A DNA stretch of 64,000 nucleotides from Nitrospira sp. Lineage in GTDB: Bacteria > Nitrospirota > Nitrospiria > Nitrospirales > Nitrospiraceae. Numbering within the stretch: position 1 is the stretch's first letter; every line of letters begins with the position of its first letter. This document shows positions 51,430 to 60,857 of the stretch, piece after piece. The stretch covers positions 992,001 to 1,056,000 of the forward strand of contig JACOEK010000001.1 of NCBI GenBank assembly GCA_024998595.1, written 5' to 3'. The notes beneath the pieces were generated by a model. It did no database searches, was not told where the DNA came from, and saw only the letters and a list, made by a program, of their open reading frames with translations. The translations under genes and the position numbers were made by a program.

Positions 51430-52077
51430 CTAGTCTGGGTAAACACCAGGGTAATGCTTTTTGATGCAGGGAGTGCAGAGGCCGTGGCTGAATTCCGCCT
51501 CGGAATGCTGTTGGATATATTCTTCCAACTGCTGCCAGAATCCTTGGTCGTTGCGGATTTTCTTACAAGAGGCGCAGATCGGCACGAGTCCCTTCAGAAC
51601 TTTGACTTCGCGCAACGCCCGTTGCAGGTCCTCATTGCTACGGCGAAGTTCCAGTTCTCGGGTTTTGCGGCAGTCCATTTCCTTTTTCAGCATCAGCGCG
51701 GAATTGACCCGGGCAAGCAGTTCCACGCTATTCACCGGTTTCGTAATAAAGTCCATGGCCCCTGCCGCAAACGCTGCCTGCAGGTCTCCGAGGGCGGTTT
51801 TTGCCGTGACGACGATCACGGGGATATCCCGCAGTGCATCCAGGCTCTTGATGTGCCGCGTCGCTGCCACCCCGTCGATGCCGGGCATGAGAAAATCCAT
51901 GAGAATCAAATCGACGGCGTGAGGACCCTCAGGCGGCTGTGGCTGCTCGATGCCGAGCTGGTCGTAGGCCGAGGTGGCAGAGTCCGCGATGAGAAGATCC
52001 TGGTGGCCCGCTTTATTGAGAATAGTCTTCAGCAGAAGTTGCTGGTCAGGGGAGTCGTCGACGATCAAAATTCGCAT
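51430..52077 (-). CDS. response regulator with C-terminal Cys-rich motif
   Basis: REC domain then [52 protein letters not shown]. Confidence 0.9.
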   Translation of the reverse strand: MRILIVDDSPDQQLLLKTILNKAGHQDLLIADSATSAYDQLGIEQPQPPEGPHAVDLILMDFLMPGIDGVAATRHIKSLDALRDIPVIVVTAKTALGDLQAAFAAGAMDFITKPVNSVELLARVNSALMLKKEMDCRKTRELELRRSNEDLQRALREVKVLKGLVPICASCKKIRNDQGFWQQLEEYIQQHSEAEFSHGLCTPCIKKHYPGVYPD

Positions 52078-52234
52078 GTCGCAGCCTCGTCCGGCGGAGG
52101 TGGAGGAGCCGGCTCCTTGCTCTGGCGAGCATAGCCAAAGAGATGGGGGGCGGGATCGTAATCCCTTCGCCGCCGTACATCGGATCCAGTATCGGCGGAA
52201 AGACCGGAGAGGTTGAGCCCGGCAGAGAAGCGGT

Positions 52235-52684
52235 TTAGCGTTGAAGGGCGGTTTTGACCAGGTCGCTGACGACTTTGCCGTCGACGGATTGACCGGCCAA
52301 GCGAGCCATGACCGCCTTCATGACCTGGCCCATGTCCTTCAGCGAAGATGCGCCGGATTCTTTGACCACCAGTGCGACCACGTGCGCCAGTTCTTCGGAA
52401 GAGATGGCGGCGGGGAGATACCCCTCGATGATACTGATCTCCTGCCGTTCCTTCGCGGCCAAATCTTGTCGATTGCCCTTCTCGAACTGTTCGGCCGCCT
52501 CCTTGCGCTGCTTGATGAGGGTCGTCATGATCCGGCTCATGCCGGCATCGTCCAGATCCTGTTTGAGTTCGACTTCCTTATATTGCACGGCGGCTTTGAT
52601 CATGCGAATGACGTCCATGCGGAGCTGGTCTCTGGACTTCATCGCCGATTTCAGGTCTTCGGATAAACGGTCATGTAGCGACAT
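52235..52684 (-). CDS. GatB/YqeY domain protein
   Basis: LSEDLKSAMKSRDQLRMDVIRMIKAAVQYKEVE...DMGQVMKAVMARLAGQSVDGKVVSDLVK. Confidence 0.93.
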   Translation of the reverse strand: MSLHDRLSEDLKSAMKSRDQLRMDVIRMIKAAVQYKEVELKQDLDDAGMSRIMTTLIKQRKEAAEQFEKGNRQDLAAKERQEISIIEGYLPAAISSEELAHVVALVVKESGASSLKDMGQVMKAVMARLAGQSVDGKVVSDLVKTALQR

Positions 52685-52841
52685 CGGATTCCTTTCGGGG
52701 GAGAACTGCGTCGTCGCGGAGAATAACGCCTTTGCCGGGGCCAGTCAACGTGGCTCCGGTGCGCACGTTTTCATGTTGAGCGCGGTGAGGGACTAACCCA
52801 TAATGCAGTGTCGGCGATAGCGGCGGCTGTTGGCATTTTAA

Positions 52842-53069
52842 ATGGGGGGGGTCGGCATGGGGGATTTGAGAGGCAGCATCGATGTCGGAGGACGGGTCAT
52901 CAGTCTGGTGGGCGTAATCGTTGCGGCGATGGTGGTAATGGTGGGTTGCGCCAGCGAAAAGCCCAAACCGATGGCCCAACCGTCATCCGAACAGGTCAAA
53001 GGTAATGCGGATCGTGCATTCGATCGGCTCAAGCAGGAAGAGGGGGAGCGAAAACCGGCGGGCATGTAG
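52842..53069 (+). CDS. small putative lipoprotein
   Basis: VIVAAMVVMVGCASEKPKPMAQP lipobox. Confidence 0.65.
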   Translation: MGGVGMGDLRGSIDVGGRVISLVGVIVAAMVVMVGCASEKPKPMAQPSSEQVKGNADRAFDRLKQEEGERKPAGM

Positions 53070-53093
53070 TCTGTTTCGGCAGGTCCCGACCGG

Positions 53094-54521
53094 TTACGGA
53101 ACGACACGGGGGCTTTTCCACGACAACAGGGCCGTGAGCGGCTTCACCAAGGGAAGTTGCCATAACAGATGTCCCTGTGGGACAGAGGTGATGCGCCTCG
53201 GTTCATCGAACGTTCTGAGCAGGCCCACGGCAATGACCAATCGCAGCGCCCCGGAAAGGCAGAAGAGAAACGGCAGGTTCGATGCCGGGGTCACATGCCA
53301 CTGCCCGAACGACAATTGAGCCGGCAGAACGGTGGCAAGCCAGCTGCCGGTTAATGCCCCCAGACCCCATCCCACCGCATTCATGGCATTGGCCAGCGCG
53401 ACCCCCCTGGTGCGCTCTTCCGGCCGAAGTGAATCAAAGACATAATTCTGCAAGCCAAGCGACAGTCCCGCCCAGATCACCCCGCCGAAGAAGTTCAGAA
53501 TCAAGAGGAACAGATACTGTTCGCTCAGCAAGTAGCCCATCGGGAGGAGCGGAACGGCCGAGGCGGTCAGCGCGAGCAGGGTTTTGTTGCCGTATCGATC
53601 GCCGATGTGTCCCCAGGGCCCCAGCGTGAGGAATTGGGCCGAAATGCTGCTAGCCATCCAGCCGGCGTACTGCAGATAGGACCAATGGAGGTCTCTCAAG
53701 AGGTAAATGACAAAGAACGGTCCCGAGAGGAGCACGGCGAAATGCATGAGGCCGCAGAATAAGAGAAAACAGCGATAGTCCCTCGTGGCGGTTTTGGTCA
53801 GAAAATGCCGGAATCCATGCGGAGCGTCGATACGATGCACCGGCACGAGCGTGGACACCTTCGTTTGACAACGCGTGGCTCCCACGCGGGCGGCAGCGGC
53901 TACGAGAAAAATAATCAAGAAGCCAATCCAATTGATGCCCCACTTCTGCCCGAGTGTCAGCACGGCTCCCGCAATTCCGAGCGCGAGGAAACTCGTCAAG
54001 GCTGTGGTCCTGGCTCGCCGCGCGAAATAGGCGCCACGGCTGTCTTGCTCCACGACATCGACCAAGAGACTGTTCCAGATCGGGGTCGTGGCATGTCCGA
54101 AGGCAAAATAGAGCACCGCGCAGCCGATAAAGAGCCAGGGTCCATACTCAGGCAAGAACAGCGGAAGCGAGAGAATGGGAAGCCAGCAGAGGGCCTGAGC
54201 CCAACCTCCGGCGATGAGAAGCTGTCCGGGCACGTGTAAATATTGGAGCAGCTTCACTGATATGAGCTGCGCCACGACTCCGACCAACTGGGGCAGGGCG
54301 GAGAGGATGCCGATCTGGAATGGTGAGGCGTGCAAGAGCAGGGCAAAGGCGGAGAAGTACTGTTCCCCACTACCCTGCGCAGTGGCTTGAAAGGCCGCAT
54401 CGCGAACACCATAGTGCTGGCTTCTGGATTTGGCATCCATTCCGGCGGTCACACCATGGCTGGCCTGGACAATCTGTCCCTCAGACGGCGATGACGGCTG
54501 GTCGACTGTTGATCGGTTCAT
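53094..54521 (-). CDS. MFS transporter
   Basis: Many TM segments; start MNRSTVDQPSSPSEG within ORF to 54611. Confidence 0.87.
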   Translation of the reverse strand: MNRSTVDQPSSPSEGQIVQASHGVTAGMDAKSRSQHYGVRDAAFQATAQGSGEQYFSAFALLLHASPFQIGILSALPQLVGVVAQLISVKLLQYLHVPGQLLIAGGWAQALCWLPILSLPLFLPEYGPWLFIGCAVLYFAFGHATTPIWNSLLVDVVEQDSRGAYFARRARTTALTSFLALGIAGAVLTLGQKWGINWIGFLIIFLVAAAARVGATRCQTKVSTLVPVHRIDAPHGFRHFLTKTATRDYRCFLLFCGLMHFAVLLSGPFFVIYLLRDLHWSYLQYAGWMASSISAQFLTLGPWGHIGDRYGNKTLLALTASAVPLLPMGYLLSEQYLFLLILNFFGGVIWAGLSLGLQNYVFDSLRPEERTRGVALANAMNAVGWGLGALTGSWLATVLPAQLSFGQWHVTPASNLPFLFCLSGALRLVIAVGLLRTFDEPRRITSVPQGHLLWQLPLVKPLTALLSWKSPRVVP

Positions 54522-54662
54522 GGGGGCGTCAGGGTCGGAACCTACAAGCCGCGGTGTGTGAGCATTGCGGATTATATCAAAGCGAGTGACAATTCCTGCT
54601 ATTTCATGCAAATGCCCACAAGCCCGTTGACCCTTCTTACTCGCAGTGAGTACGATAATCGT

Positions 54663-55358
54663 ATGGAACCCTCACTTTCAGCTTCCAGCGTGAGTGCACG
54701 CTGTCGTCAAGGTCGGAGACGGGCCTTCGGACGGCTGATGGCGGTGTCGATCGCGACGGCCTTTCTGGGGCTTTCGCAGGGTGCCGTCGAGGGACGCGAC
54801 CTGATGGTTCCAAAGGAGCAGGCCACCACGGAGTTCGAACCGACCGAAACACCGTCTTTGGATGTGCAGCAGAAGGGAGTTCCTCAATCGCTGTTCACCT
54901 GGATCAAGATGGCGCGAGGGTATGATGTCGAATGGGATACCTTCGGACGCAAAGGATGGTTTACCCAAGATCCTCGTCTCAAGCCGATTGCCCCGGGTAC
55001 GACGGTATTCGCGCCTGATACTCCGGCTGTGTACATCGTGTTCGAAGTTGCGCCGCTTGAAGATCCGGCTCAGTTTGCCGCGCAGGTGTTTCCCGTCGGG
55101 GTCGACGGGAAAACCAGCGACACGGTAATCGTGCAGGATAGTCTGGAAGTGCCGGGCCACGAACGGTACGGCTTCCTCGAGTTGAAGAAGCCGTCATCGC
55201 TATGGCCGCAGGGCAAGTATCTGGTGAAGATCTACATCACGTCACTCGGGCAGCAACCGTTCCATGCAGTGAACCAAGTCGGAACGATGCGTTTCGTGGT
55301 GACTGATCAGCCTTCAGGGGATGCGCCGCCCCCACTGCCCGATTCTTCCACCCGTTGA
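54663..55358 (+). CDS. exported hypothetical protein
   Basis: Hydrophobic N-terminus LMAVSIATAFLGLSQGAVEG; soluble beta-rich remainder. Confidence 0.65.
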   Translation: MEPSLSASSVSARCRQGRRRAFGRLMAVSIATAFLGLSQGAVEGRDLMVPKEQATTEFEPTETPSLDVQQKGVPQSLFTWIKMARGYDVEWDTFGRKGWFTQDPRLKPIAPGTTVFAPDTPAVYIVFEVAPLEDPAQFAAQVFPVGVDGKTSDTVIVQDSLEVPGHERYGFLELKKPSSLWPQGKYLVKIYITSLGQQPFHAVNQVGTMRFVVTDQPSGDAPPPLPDSSTR

Positions 55359-55445
55359 ATATCTTCCACAGCTTAGTCTAACGTTTGTCTGCCGAGACTG
55401 CGCAGGTGGGCGTCGAAATCACTGATCAACGCGAGGAGCAGGTGC

Positions 55446-55721
55446 ATGAAGGAAACCGATTCGGAGAAATTGACGCTGTTGTATGAACGTTTTTGTGATG
55501 TCTGCTTAGTCGAGAAGGAAGTATGGACCGAAATTTACATGCCGCGCACGTTCAAGGACGGCACCGCAGTTCGAACGAATATTCAAGACCGGTATGATGT
55601 GATCATCGACGACCGGGGTGTGGAGGATGCCTTGGAGGCGAACATCCCTCTTGGGAAGGCCGCATTGGGTGCGGCCATCCAAGAGTATCGCGCGCACATC
55701 AGTTTCGAGAAGAAGAATTAA
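55446..55721 (+). CDS. hypothetical protein
   Basis: MKETDSEKLTLLYERFCDVCLVEKEVWTEIYMPRTFKDGT... Confidence 0.6.
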   Translation: MKETDSEKLTLLYERFCDVCLVEKEVWTEIYMPRTFKDGTAVRTNIQDRYDVIIDDRGVEDALEANIPLGKAALGAAIQEYRAHISFEKKN

Positions 55722-55727
55722 CGACGA

Positions 55728-56351
55728 TCAGCTCTTTGCGAGAAACCGTTCGACGTCCTTGACGATCTCCTGTGCCAGCGGTTTCGTGCCATGATGATAG
55801 CGGGCGACCACATTGCCTGAACGATCGACCAGATATTTCTGGAAGTTCCATTCCACCTCACCGGGGAACGGGCTGTGCTCAGTGAGGTAGCGGTACAGGG
55901 GGTGTTTGTCGCTGCCCTTGACGCTGATCTTGCTGAACAGCGGGAAGCCGACGCTATATTTGGTGAGGCAGAATCCTTTGATTTCTTCGTTGCTGCCAGG
56001 CTCCTGCTGACCGAAATTATTGGCCGGGAACGCCAGAATCTCGAACCCCTTGTCCTTATAGGTCTCATAGACCTTTTCCAGATCGGCATATTGCGGAGTG
56101 TTGCCGCAGAAGCTGGCCGTATTGACCAGCATGACGACCTTCCCCTTGTATTGGCTGAGTGAGACGGGTTTTCCATCGATATCGTTGAGTGTGAAGTCGT
56201 AGACGGATGATGCGTTGGCAGCCATACGTGATGCTCCCTGTTCCGCCGCATCGACCGAACCAAAGCCTATTTCGATGGCGCCAAGCCCGAGACCCGCGAT
56301 GAGCCCGAGGACCAGTACCTTCCATGAACAAGTCGGTCGATTGATCGGCAT
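55728..56351 (-). CDS. glutathione peroxidase family, exported
   Basis: VVMLVNTASFCGNTPQYADLEKVYETYKDKGFEILAFPANNFGQQEPGSNEEIK; N-terminal signal peptide. Confidence 0.92.
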   Translation of the reverse strand: MPINRPTCSWKVLVLGLIAGLGLGAIEIGFGSVDAAEQGASRMAANASSVYDFTLNDIDGKPVSLSQYKGKVVMLVNTASFCGNTPQYADLEKVYETYKDKGFEILAFPANNFGQQEPGSNEEIKGFCLTKYSVGFPLFSKISVKGSDKHPLYRYLTEHSPFPGEVEWNFQKYLVDRSGNVVARYHHGTKPLAQEIVKDVERFLAKS

Positions 56352-56366
56352 AGAAAAACTCCTTGG

Positions 56367-57281
56367 TTATAACCGTTCCAACGCCGCAACCCGTTCCTCG
56401 ATCGGAGGATGCGTCGCCAGCAGGTGTAAGAAGCCGGAGGTGTTGCCTGAAATCTTCATCGTGGCCAATGCATCTTGGGTCGAATACTCGAACTGAGCCC
56501 GGTTGACCCAGCGATCGATGGCCTGCAGCGCCTTGATCATCGATTCTTTTCCGTACACCTTCGCAGAAAACGCATCTGCGGCATATTCCCGACGGCGAGA
56601 ATGCCAACTGACTACCAGCATGGCCAGGACCGACAGGACGACCTGTAGGAACAGGTAGACCACGAAACCCAGGATCGGGCTGCCGCTCTGGCCTTCCTCG
56701 CGGTCACCCTGTGGTTGGGCCACCGTCTGATACACAAAATTGCTGATGTAGTGCACAAAGGTGTTCATCAAGCCGGCGAGCACCGTGGTGGAAAACATGT
56801 CGCCATTGAACACGTGGCCCATCTCGTGGGCGAGCACAGCCTTCACCTCATCTTCACGTAGATTAGCCAACAGGCCGGTCGAGACCGCGACCATCGCATT
56901 GTTCTTACTCGGACCCGTGGCAAACGCATTCGGGTCGGGTGAGTCATAGACCCACACTTCCGGCATGGTGATATGGAGGCGCTCTGCGATTTCCCGAACG
57001 GAGCCGTAGATAACTTGTTCTGCTTGCGTGCGGGGTTGCGTGATCTGCGTGCAATCCAACATGGCTCGGGCCATTTGCTTGGAAAACAGCAAGCTGATAA
57101 ACGCGCCGCCGAAGCCGATCACCAAGGACCAGACCAGCAATTCCTGACTGAAGGCCCCGCGAACATCAATGCCGAACGCGGGCAGGACCATGTTCACCAG
57201 CACCCTGACCGTAATAGACAGGGTGAGATAAATGAGAATGTTCGAAATAATCAGCAGCCCGATACCCTTCAACGACTTCAT
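56367..57281 (-). CDS. htpX: protease HtpX
   Basis: VKAVLAHEMGHVFNGDM...SRRREYAADAFSAKV. Confidence 0.94.
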   Translation of the reverse strand: MKSLKGIGLLIISNILIYLTLSITVRVLVNMVLPAFGIDVRGAFSQELLVWSLVIGFGGAFISLLFSKQMARAMLDCTQITQPRTQAEQVIYGSVREIAERLHITMPEVWVYDSPDPNAFATGPSKNNAMVAVSTGLLANLREDEVKAVLAHEMGHVFNGDMFSTTVLAGLMNTFVHYISNFVYQTVAQPQGDREEGQSGSPILGFVVYLFLQVVLSVLAMLVVSWHSRRREYAADAFSAKVYGKESMIKALQAIDRWVNRAQFEYSTQDALATMKISGNTSGFLHLLATHPPIEERVAALERL

Positions 57282-57518
57282 ATCTCTCCTCCTTGAAGAT
57301 TCGTCCTTCTCCTACGGGGAGGAACGAACCTTGGATGTCATTATACCGAATGCCCGGGTCGCTTGTTGGCCCCTTGGGCAGGGGAGCCAGGACACGTCCC
57401 GGTGTTCAGAGATAATACCAGGTTTTGAGTCCGTCAAGTCGGTTGAGCAGTGGCTCGGCCGGTTTGTCATCGCACGGTTCGGCGCTTGGGTGGGATGTAC
57501 CGTCGGACCTGCTGCCGG

Positions 57519-57548
57519 TTGACCGATTCTGCGACCTTCTGTTAGAAG
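57519..57548 (+). promoter_or_regulatory. possible promoter of cupredoxin gene
   Basis: TTGACC-N18-TAGAAG, 7 nt from ATG. Confidence 0.4.
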
Positions 57549-57555
57549 CTTCGCT

Positions 57556-58002
57556 ATGCGTATAGGTCTATTGTCCCTAAGTCTGGGTATTTGGGCTACG
57601 ATAGGACTCTGCAACATTGCAGGTCCGACCCCTGCCAGTGGAGCTGAGCAAGCGCCGCAGGTTCCTCCGCTGCGAGTGCCGGTTGATCAAGCGGACGGAA
57701 TCCAGCGGGCTACGGTGATTCTGGACAGCTACTCCTATACCCCGCAGCATTTGATCGTGCAGGCCGGGAAACCCGTTGAACTGCTCTTGACCAGTATCAC
57801 CACCATCACCCCTCATAACTTTATGTTACGGGATGATGCAGCCGGGCTCTCGATCGAACGGGATGTAAGTGCCGGTAAAACAGTGACGGTGCAATTTACA
57901 CCGACGAAGCCGGGCACCTATTCCTTCTATTGCGACAAGAAACTCCTCTTTTTCCCAAGTCACCGGGAGAAAGGCATGGAAGGGACACTCGAAGTCAGAT
58001 AA
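57556..58002 (+). CDS. cupredoxin-domain protein, exported
   Basis: Signal peptide; DSYSYTPQHLIVQAGKPVELLLTSITTITPHNFML...PGTYSFYCDKKLLFFPSHREKGMEGTLEVR. Confidence 0.85.
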   Translation: MRIGLLSLSLGIWATIGLCNIAGPTPASGAEQAPQVPPLRVPVDQADGIQRATVILDSYSYTPQHLIVQAGKPVELLLTSITTITPHNFMLRDDAAGLSIERDVSAGKTVTVQFTPTKPGTYSFYCDKKLLFFPSHREKGMEGTLEVR

Positions 58003-58014
58003 GCAGGTTGCGCC

Positions 58015-59055
58015 ACGAGTAATCAGCCTTCCAAGCACGAACTCCTTCGCGTCATTCTCAAACAGGTATCCCGTTCATTTTACCTGACGCTGAATGTCCT
58101 TCCGTCGGATGTGCGCGACGAGATGGGCTTGGCTTATCTGCTTGCGCGGGCGGCCGATACGATCGCCGACACCGACCTGATCGGGCGTGAGCAGCGCCTT
58201 CAGTATCTGAACATGTTTCGCGCTCAGTTCACAGGCGACGGAGTCCAGCCGCAAGCCGTCCAGGCGATTCAGACGGCCCTTCTCCCGCACCAGACCGACT
58301 CGGCGGAGCGCGTGCTCCTGGAGCGACTGCCGGAGTGCTTGGCTCTTTACCGACAGTTCGAACGGGCTGATCGCGAGCGCATTCGCTGGCTGATGGAGGT
58401 GCTGCCGAACGGAATGGAGATGGACCTGATGAGGTTTCCTGGTTCATCGGCCCAAGACCTCTCAGCGCTGGAGCGGCCGGAAGAACTGGATCGGTATACG
58501 TATTATGTGGCAGGCTGCGTGGGGGAGTTCTGGACGCGAATGGTGTGCGCACACCGGCGCGCCATGGCGCAGTGGGATGTAGACCGCATGTCTGCGATCG
58601 GCGTCCGCTTCGGGAAGGGATTACAACTCACGAACATTGTGAAAGATCTCGCCCGTGACCTCCACAATGGCCGCTGCTACGTGCCGACGCAGTGGCTGGA
58701 TGAGGTCGGGCTCAAACCGCTGGATTTGCTCAAACCGGAAAGCCTGCCGACTTTTCGCCCGATTCTGCTGCGAATGATCCGTCAGGCGGTGGCACATTTG
58801 GACCAGGGCTGGCTCTACACCATGGCGCTGCCGCGGTTGGAAATTCGCCAGCGACTCGCCTGCATGTGGCCGATTCTGCTGGCCGGTGAAACGCTTAAAC
58901 GCGTTGCCACGGCGCAGGATCTCCTCGATCCCACCGTCAACGTCAAGGCTCCGCGTTTGGTGGTCTATCGAGTGATGGCCCTCACCACCTTCACTGGCGC
59001 ATGTGGTTATGTCGGCACCGCCTACTGGGGGCGTTTGCGGAAGCAGATCATGTAG
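58015..59055 (+). CDS. squalene/phytoene synthase family protein (start codon ACG proposed)
   Basis: In-frame SNQPSKHELLRVILKQVSRSFYLTLNVLPSDVRDEMGLAYLLARAADTIADTDLI; ORF track starts at GTG 58111, inside the conserved region. Confidence 0.85.
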   Translation, partial: TSNQPSKHELLRVILKQVSRSFYLTLNVLPSDVRDEMGLAYLLARAADTIADTDLIGREQRLQYLNMFRAQFTGDGVQPQAVQAIQTALLPHQTDSAERVLLERLPECLALYRQFERADRERIRWLMEVLPNGMEMDLMRFPGSSAQDLSALERPEELDRYTYYVAGCVGEFWTRMVCAHRRAMAQWDVDRMSAIGVRFGKGLQLTNIVKDLARDLHNGRCYVPTQWLDEVGLKPLDLLKPESLPTFRPILLRMIRQAVAHLDQGWLYTMALPRLEIRQRLACMWPILLAGETLKRVATAQDLLDPTVNVKAPRLVVYRVMALTTFTGACGYVGTAYWGRLRKQIM

Positions 59056-59191
59056 CCATGCAGGGATGCGGAGATGGGTACTCACGTCCGGTGGTGAAAG
59101 CCACAGGGAGGGGAGAAGTACTTCGCGCGTCCAATGACCGCTTTCTGCGGTCCCGTGTTGCGCGAGCACTGGGGATGCCAGGTGACCCAGC

Positions 59192-59494
59192 CTACTTCTT
59201 TTGCGGCTCCAACAACTTCTCGCCTTTTTTGAATACGGCATAGATCGCTTGGGAGGGGCATGCGTCCAGACACAGCCGGCAACTTTCCAGGCAGCGGGAC
59301 GGATCGAACTTGTAGGGAGGAGTGGAGAGCCAGGCGCTGGTCGGGCAAATGGGGACACAAATGGCCTGGTGAGTGCAGCGGTCGGGATGGCGGACAAGGT
59401 GATCGCGGATAACCAACATCGGTTTCACTCCTTCGAAGAGACCCTGCGAAAAGATCTCGAACATGTTTTTTTGCGGGAGACTGCTCACTTCCAC
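59192..59494 (-). CDS. ferredoxin with two clusters, first motif lacking one Cys
   Basis: DRCTHQAICVPICPTSAW ... SRCLESCRLCLDACPSQAIY. Confidence 0.85.
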   Translation of the reverse strand: MEVSSLPQKNMFEIFSQGLFEGVKPMLVIRDHLVRHPDRCTHQAICVPICPTSAWLSTPPYKFDPSRCLESCRLCLDACPSQAIYAVFKKGEKLLEPQKK

Positions 59495-59898
59495 TCCTTG
59501 ACCAGCTGGGCAAGCCGGTCTTTCAATTCCGGGATCTGTTCTACATTGTTTTGAATCGCGCCCAGAATATTTTCAAGGCGGGCAGTGCGTTGTGCCTCTT
59601 GGTCTTTCTTGAGCAAGCGGTCGTATCCGGCGTAGGCCTCAGGGTGTTTCGGCTCGAGGTACTCTCGGCCTGTCAGGAGGGCTTCGCCTAACTCGTAAGG
59701 TTCTGCGCTCAGAAGCGGAACCACCACAAACGATCCATCGCGGCAAATGAGCGCGGCGGATCCGGTCTTGCTCTTCAGCGGCAAGACGGCGTCCACGGTT
59801 TTTCCAATCAGCTCATCCCAGGTGCGGAGCAATCCGGGAAACGCTTTCATGTAGGCCACCTTTTCCATGTTGGCCTTCCATTTTTCATCGGCTGGCAT
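59485..59898 (-). CDS. hypothetical protein
   Basis: Overlaps ferredoxin start; MEKVAYMKAFPGLLRTWDELIGKTVDAVLPLKSKTGSAALICRDGSFVVVPLL. Confidence 0.7.
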   Translation of the reverse strand: MPADEKWKANMEKVAYMKAFPGLLRTWDELIGKTVDAVLPLKSKTGSAALICRDGSFVVVPLLSAEPYELGEALLTGREYLEPKHPEAYAGYDRLLKKDQEAQRTARLENILGAIQNNVEQIPELKDRLAQLVKEWK

Positions 59899-59931
59899 AG
59901 AGATCTCGCGAGATTCGGTGGACGGACCGGC

Positions 59932-60288
59932 TCAAGTTTTCAGCGGAGAGAGGAGGGGAGGTCGGGCTTGATCGGGCATGAGGAGTCGTTCGACCGGCTC
60001 TCCTTTCACGATATGGCGCTCCATGATTTCCTTCACGTCGGCCTCGGACCGAACGCGGTACCAGACTCCCTCGGGGTAGACCACCACACTGGGCCCTTGG
60101 GCGCAGTAATCGAGGCAGCCCGCTTTATTGGCACGCACGACTCCCTTCAAGTTGAGTCGCTTGGCTTCTTGCTTGAAGCAGGCATGAAGCGCCTCGGAGC
60201 CGAGCTTCGAGCAGCTGCCGCGAGGATCATCAGGCTCGCGCCTGTTGGTGCAGACAAAAATATGTCGTTGATAGCCGGTCATCGTCAA
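59932..60288 (-). CDS. thioredoxin-like [2Fe-2S] ferredoxin
   Basis: RHIFVCTNRREPDDPRGSCSKLGSEAL...VVRANKAGCLDYCAQGPSVVVYPEGVWYR. Confidence 0.93.
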   Translation of the reverse strand: MTMTGYQRHIFVCTNRREPDDPRGSCSKLGSEALHACFKQEAKRLNLKGVVRANKAGCLDYCAQGPSVVVYPEGVWYRVRSEADVKEIMERHIVKGEPVERLLMPDQARPPLLSPLKT

Positions 60289-60326
60289 CCTGTCGGTACT
60301 CGTCGATTCAATCTGCTGTTGCGAGC

Positions 60327-60695
60327 TCAGGCGCGCGCGTGGAACTGGTCGATCAATTGTTTCACGTCCGCCGGGTTCAGAAGCGACGAGCCGGCAGCTT
60401 GCGTGCCGCCAATGGCGGCGATCTCCCGAAGGCGCAATTGTGCGCGTTGTTTCGCTTCAGGCTCCGAGAGCGCAGAGGCCTGGCCCTGGGCGAGTTTATC
60501 GAATTCTAGCCGGATATCGCGGAAATCGCGCTGCAGATTTTTCATCATGGAGCAGGGCTCGCAATACCATTTCGGACTTTGGTCAGAGGATGGCGACAAC
60601 CGGTCATAGGTGCGTCCGAAGAAATCTTTGCCCAGCGACAATTTCATCAACGGTGTGCCTGCGGTGTTGCAGGCATTACAGGATCCGGCATCCAT
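60327..60695 (-). CDS. small four-Cys (CxxC...CxxC) protein
   Basis: MDAGSCNACNTAGTPLMKLSLGKDFFGRTYDRL...WYCEPCSMMKNLQRDFRD; start inside the longer ORF. Confidence 0.65.
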   Translation of the reverse strand: MDAGSCNACNTAGTPLMKLSLGKDFFGRTYDRLSPSSDQSPKWYCEPCSMMKNLQRDFRDIRLEFDKLAQGQASALSEPEAKQRAQLRLREIAAIGGTQAAGSSLLNPADVKQLIDQFHARA

Positions 60696-60857
60696 GCGCG
60701 AAGTGCTCCTCTTGAAGAAAAAGAACCAAAGAGATCGAATCTTACCGCACTGGTCTTTCACGTAGCAAGGTGCCGGAGCGGGTCGCGCGTATCCAGACGG
60801 GTCCGATGTATAATGCGAAGACGAACGGGCGAGCGGTGAGGTGGCGAGGAGGCGCGC

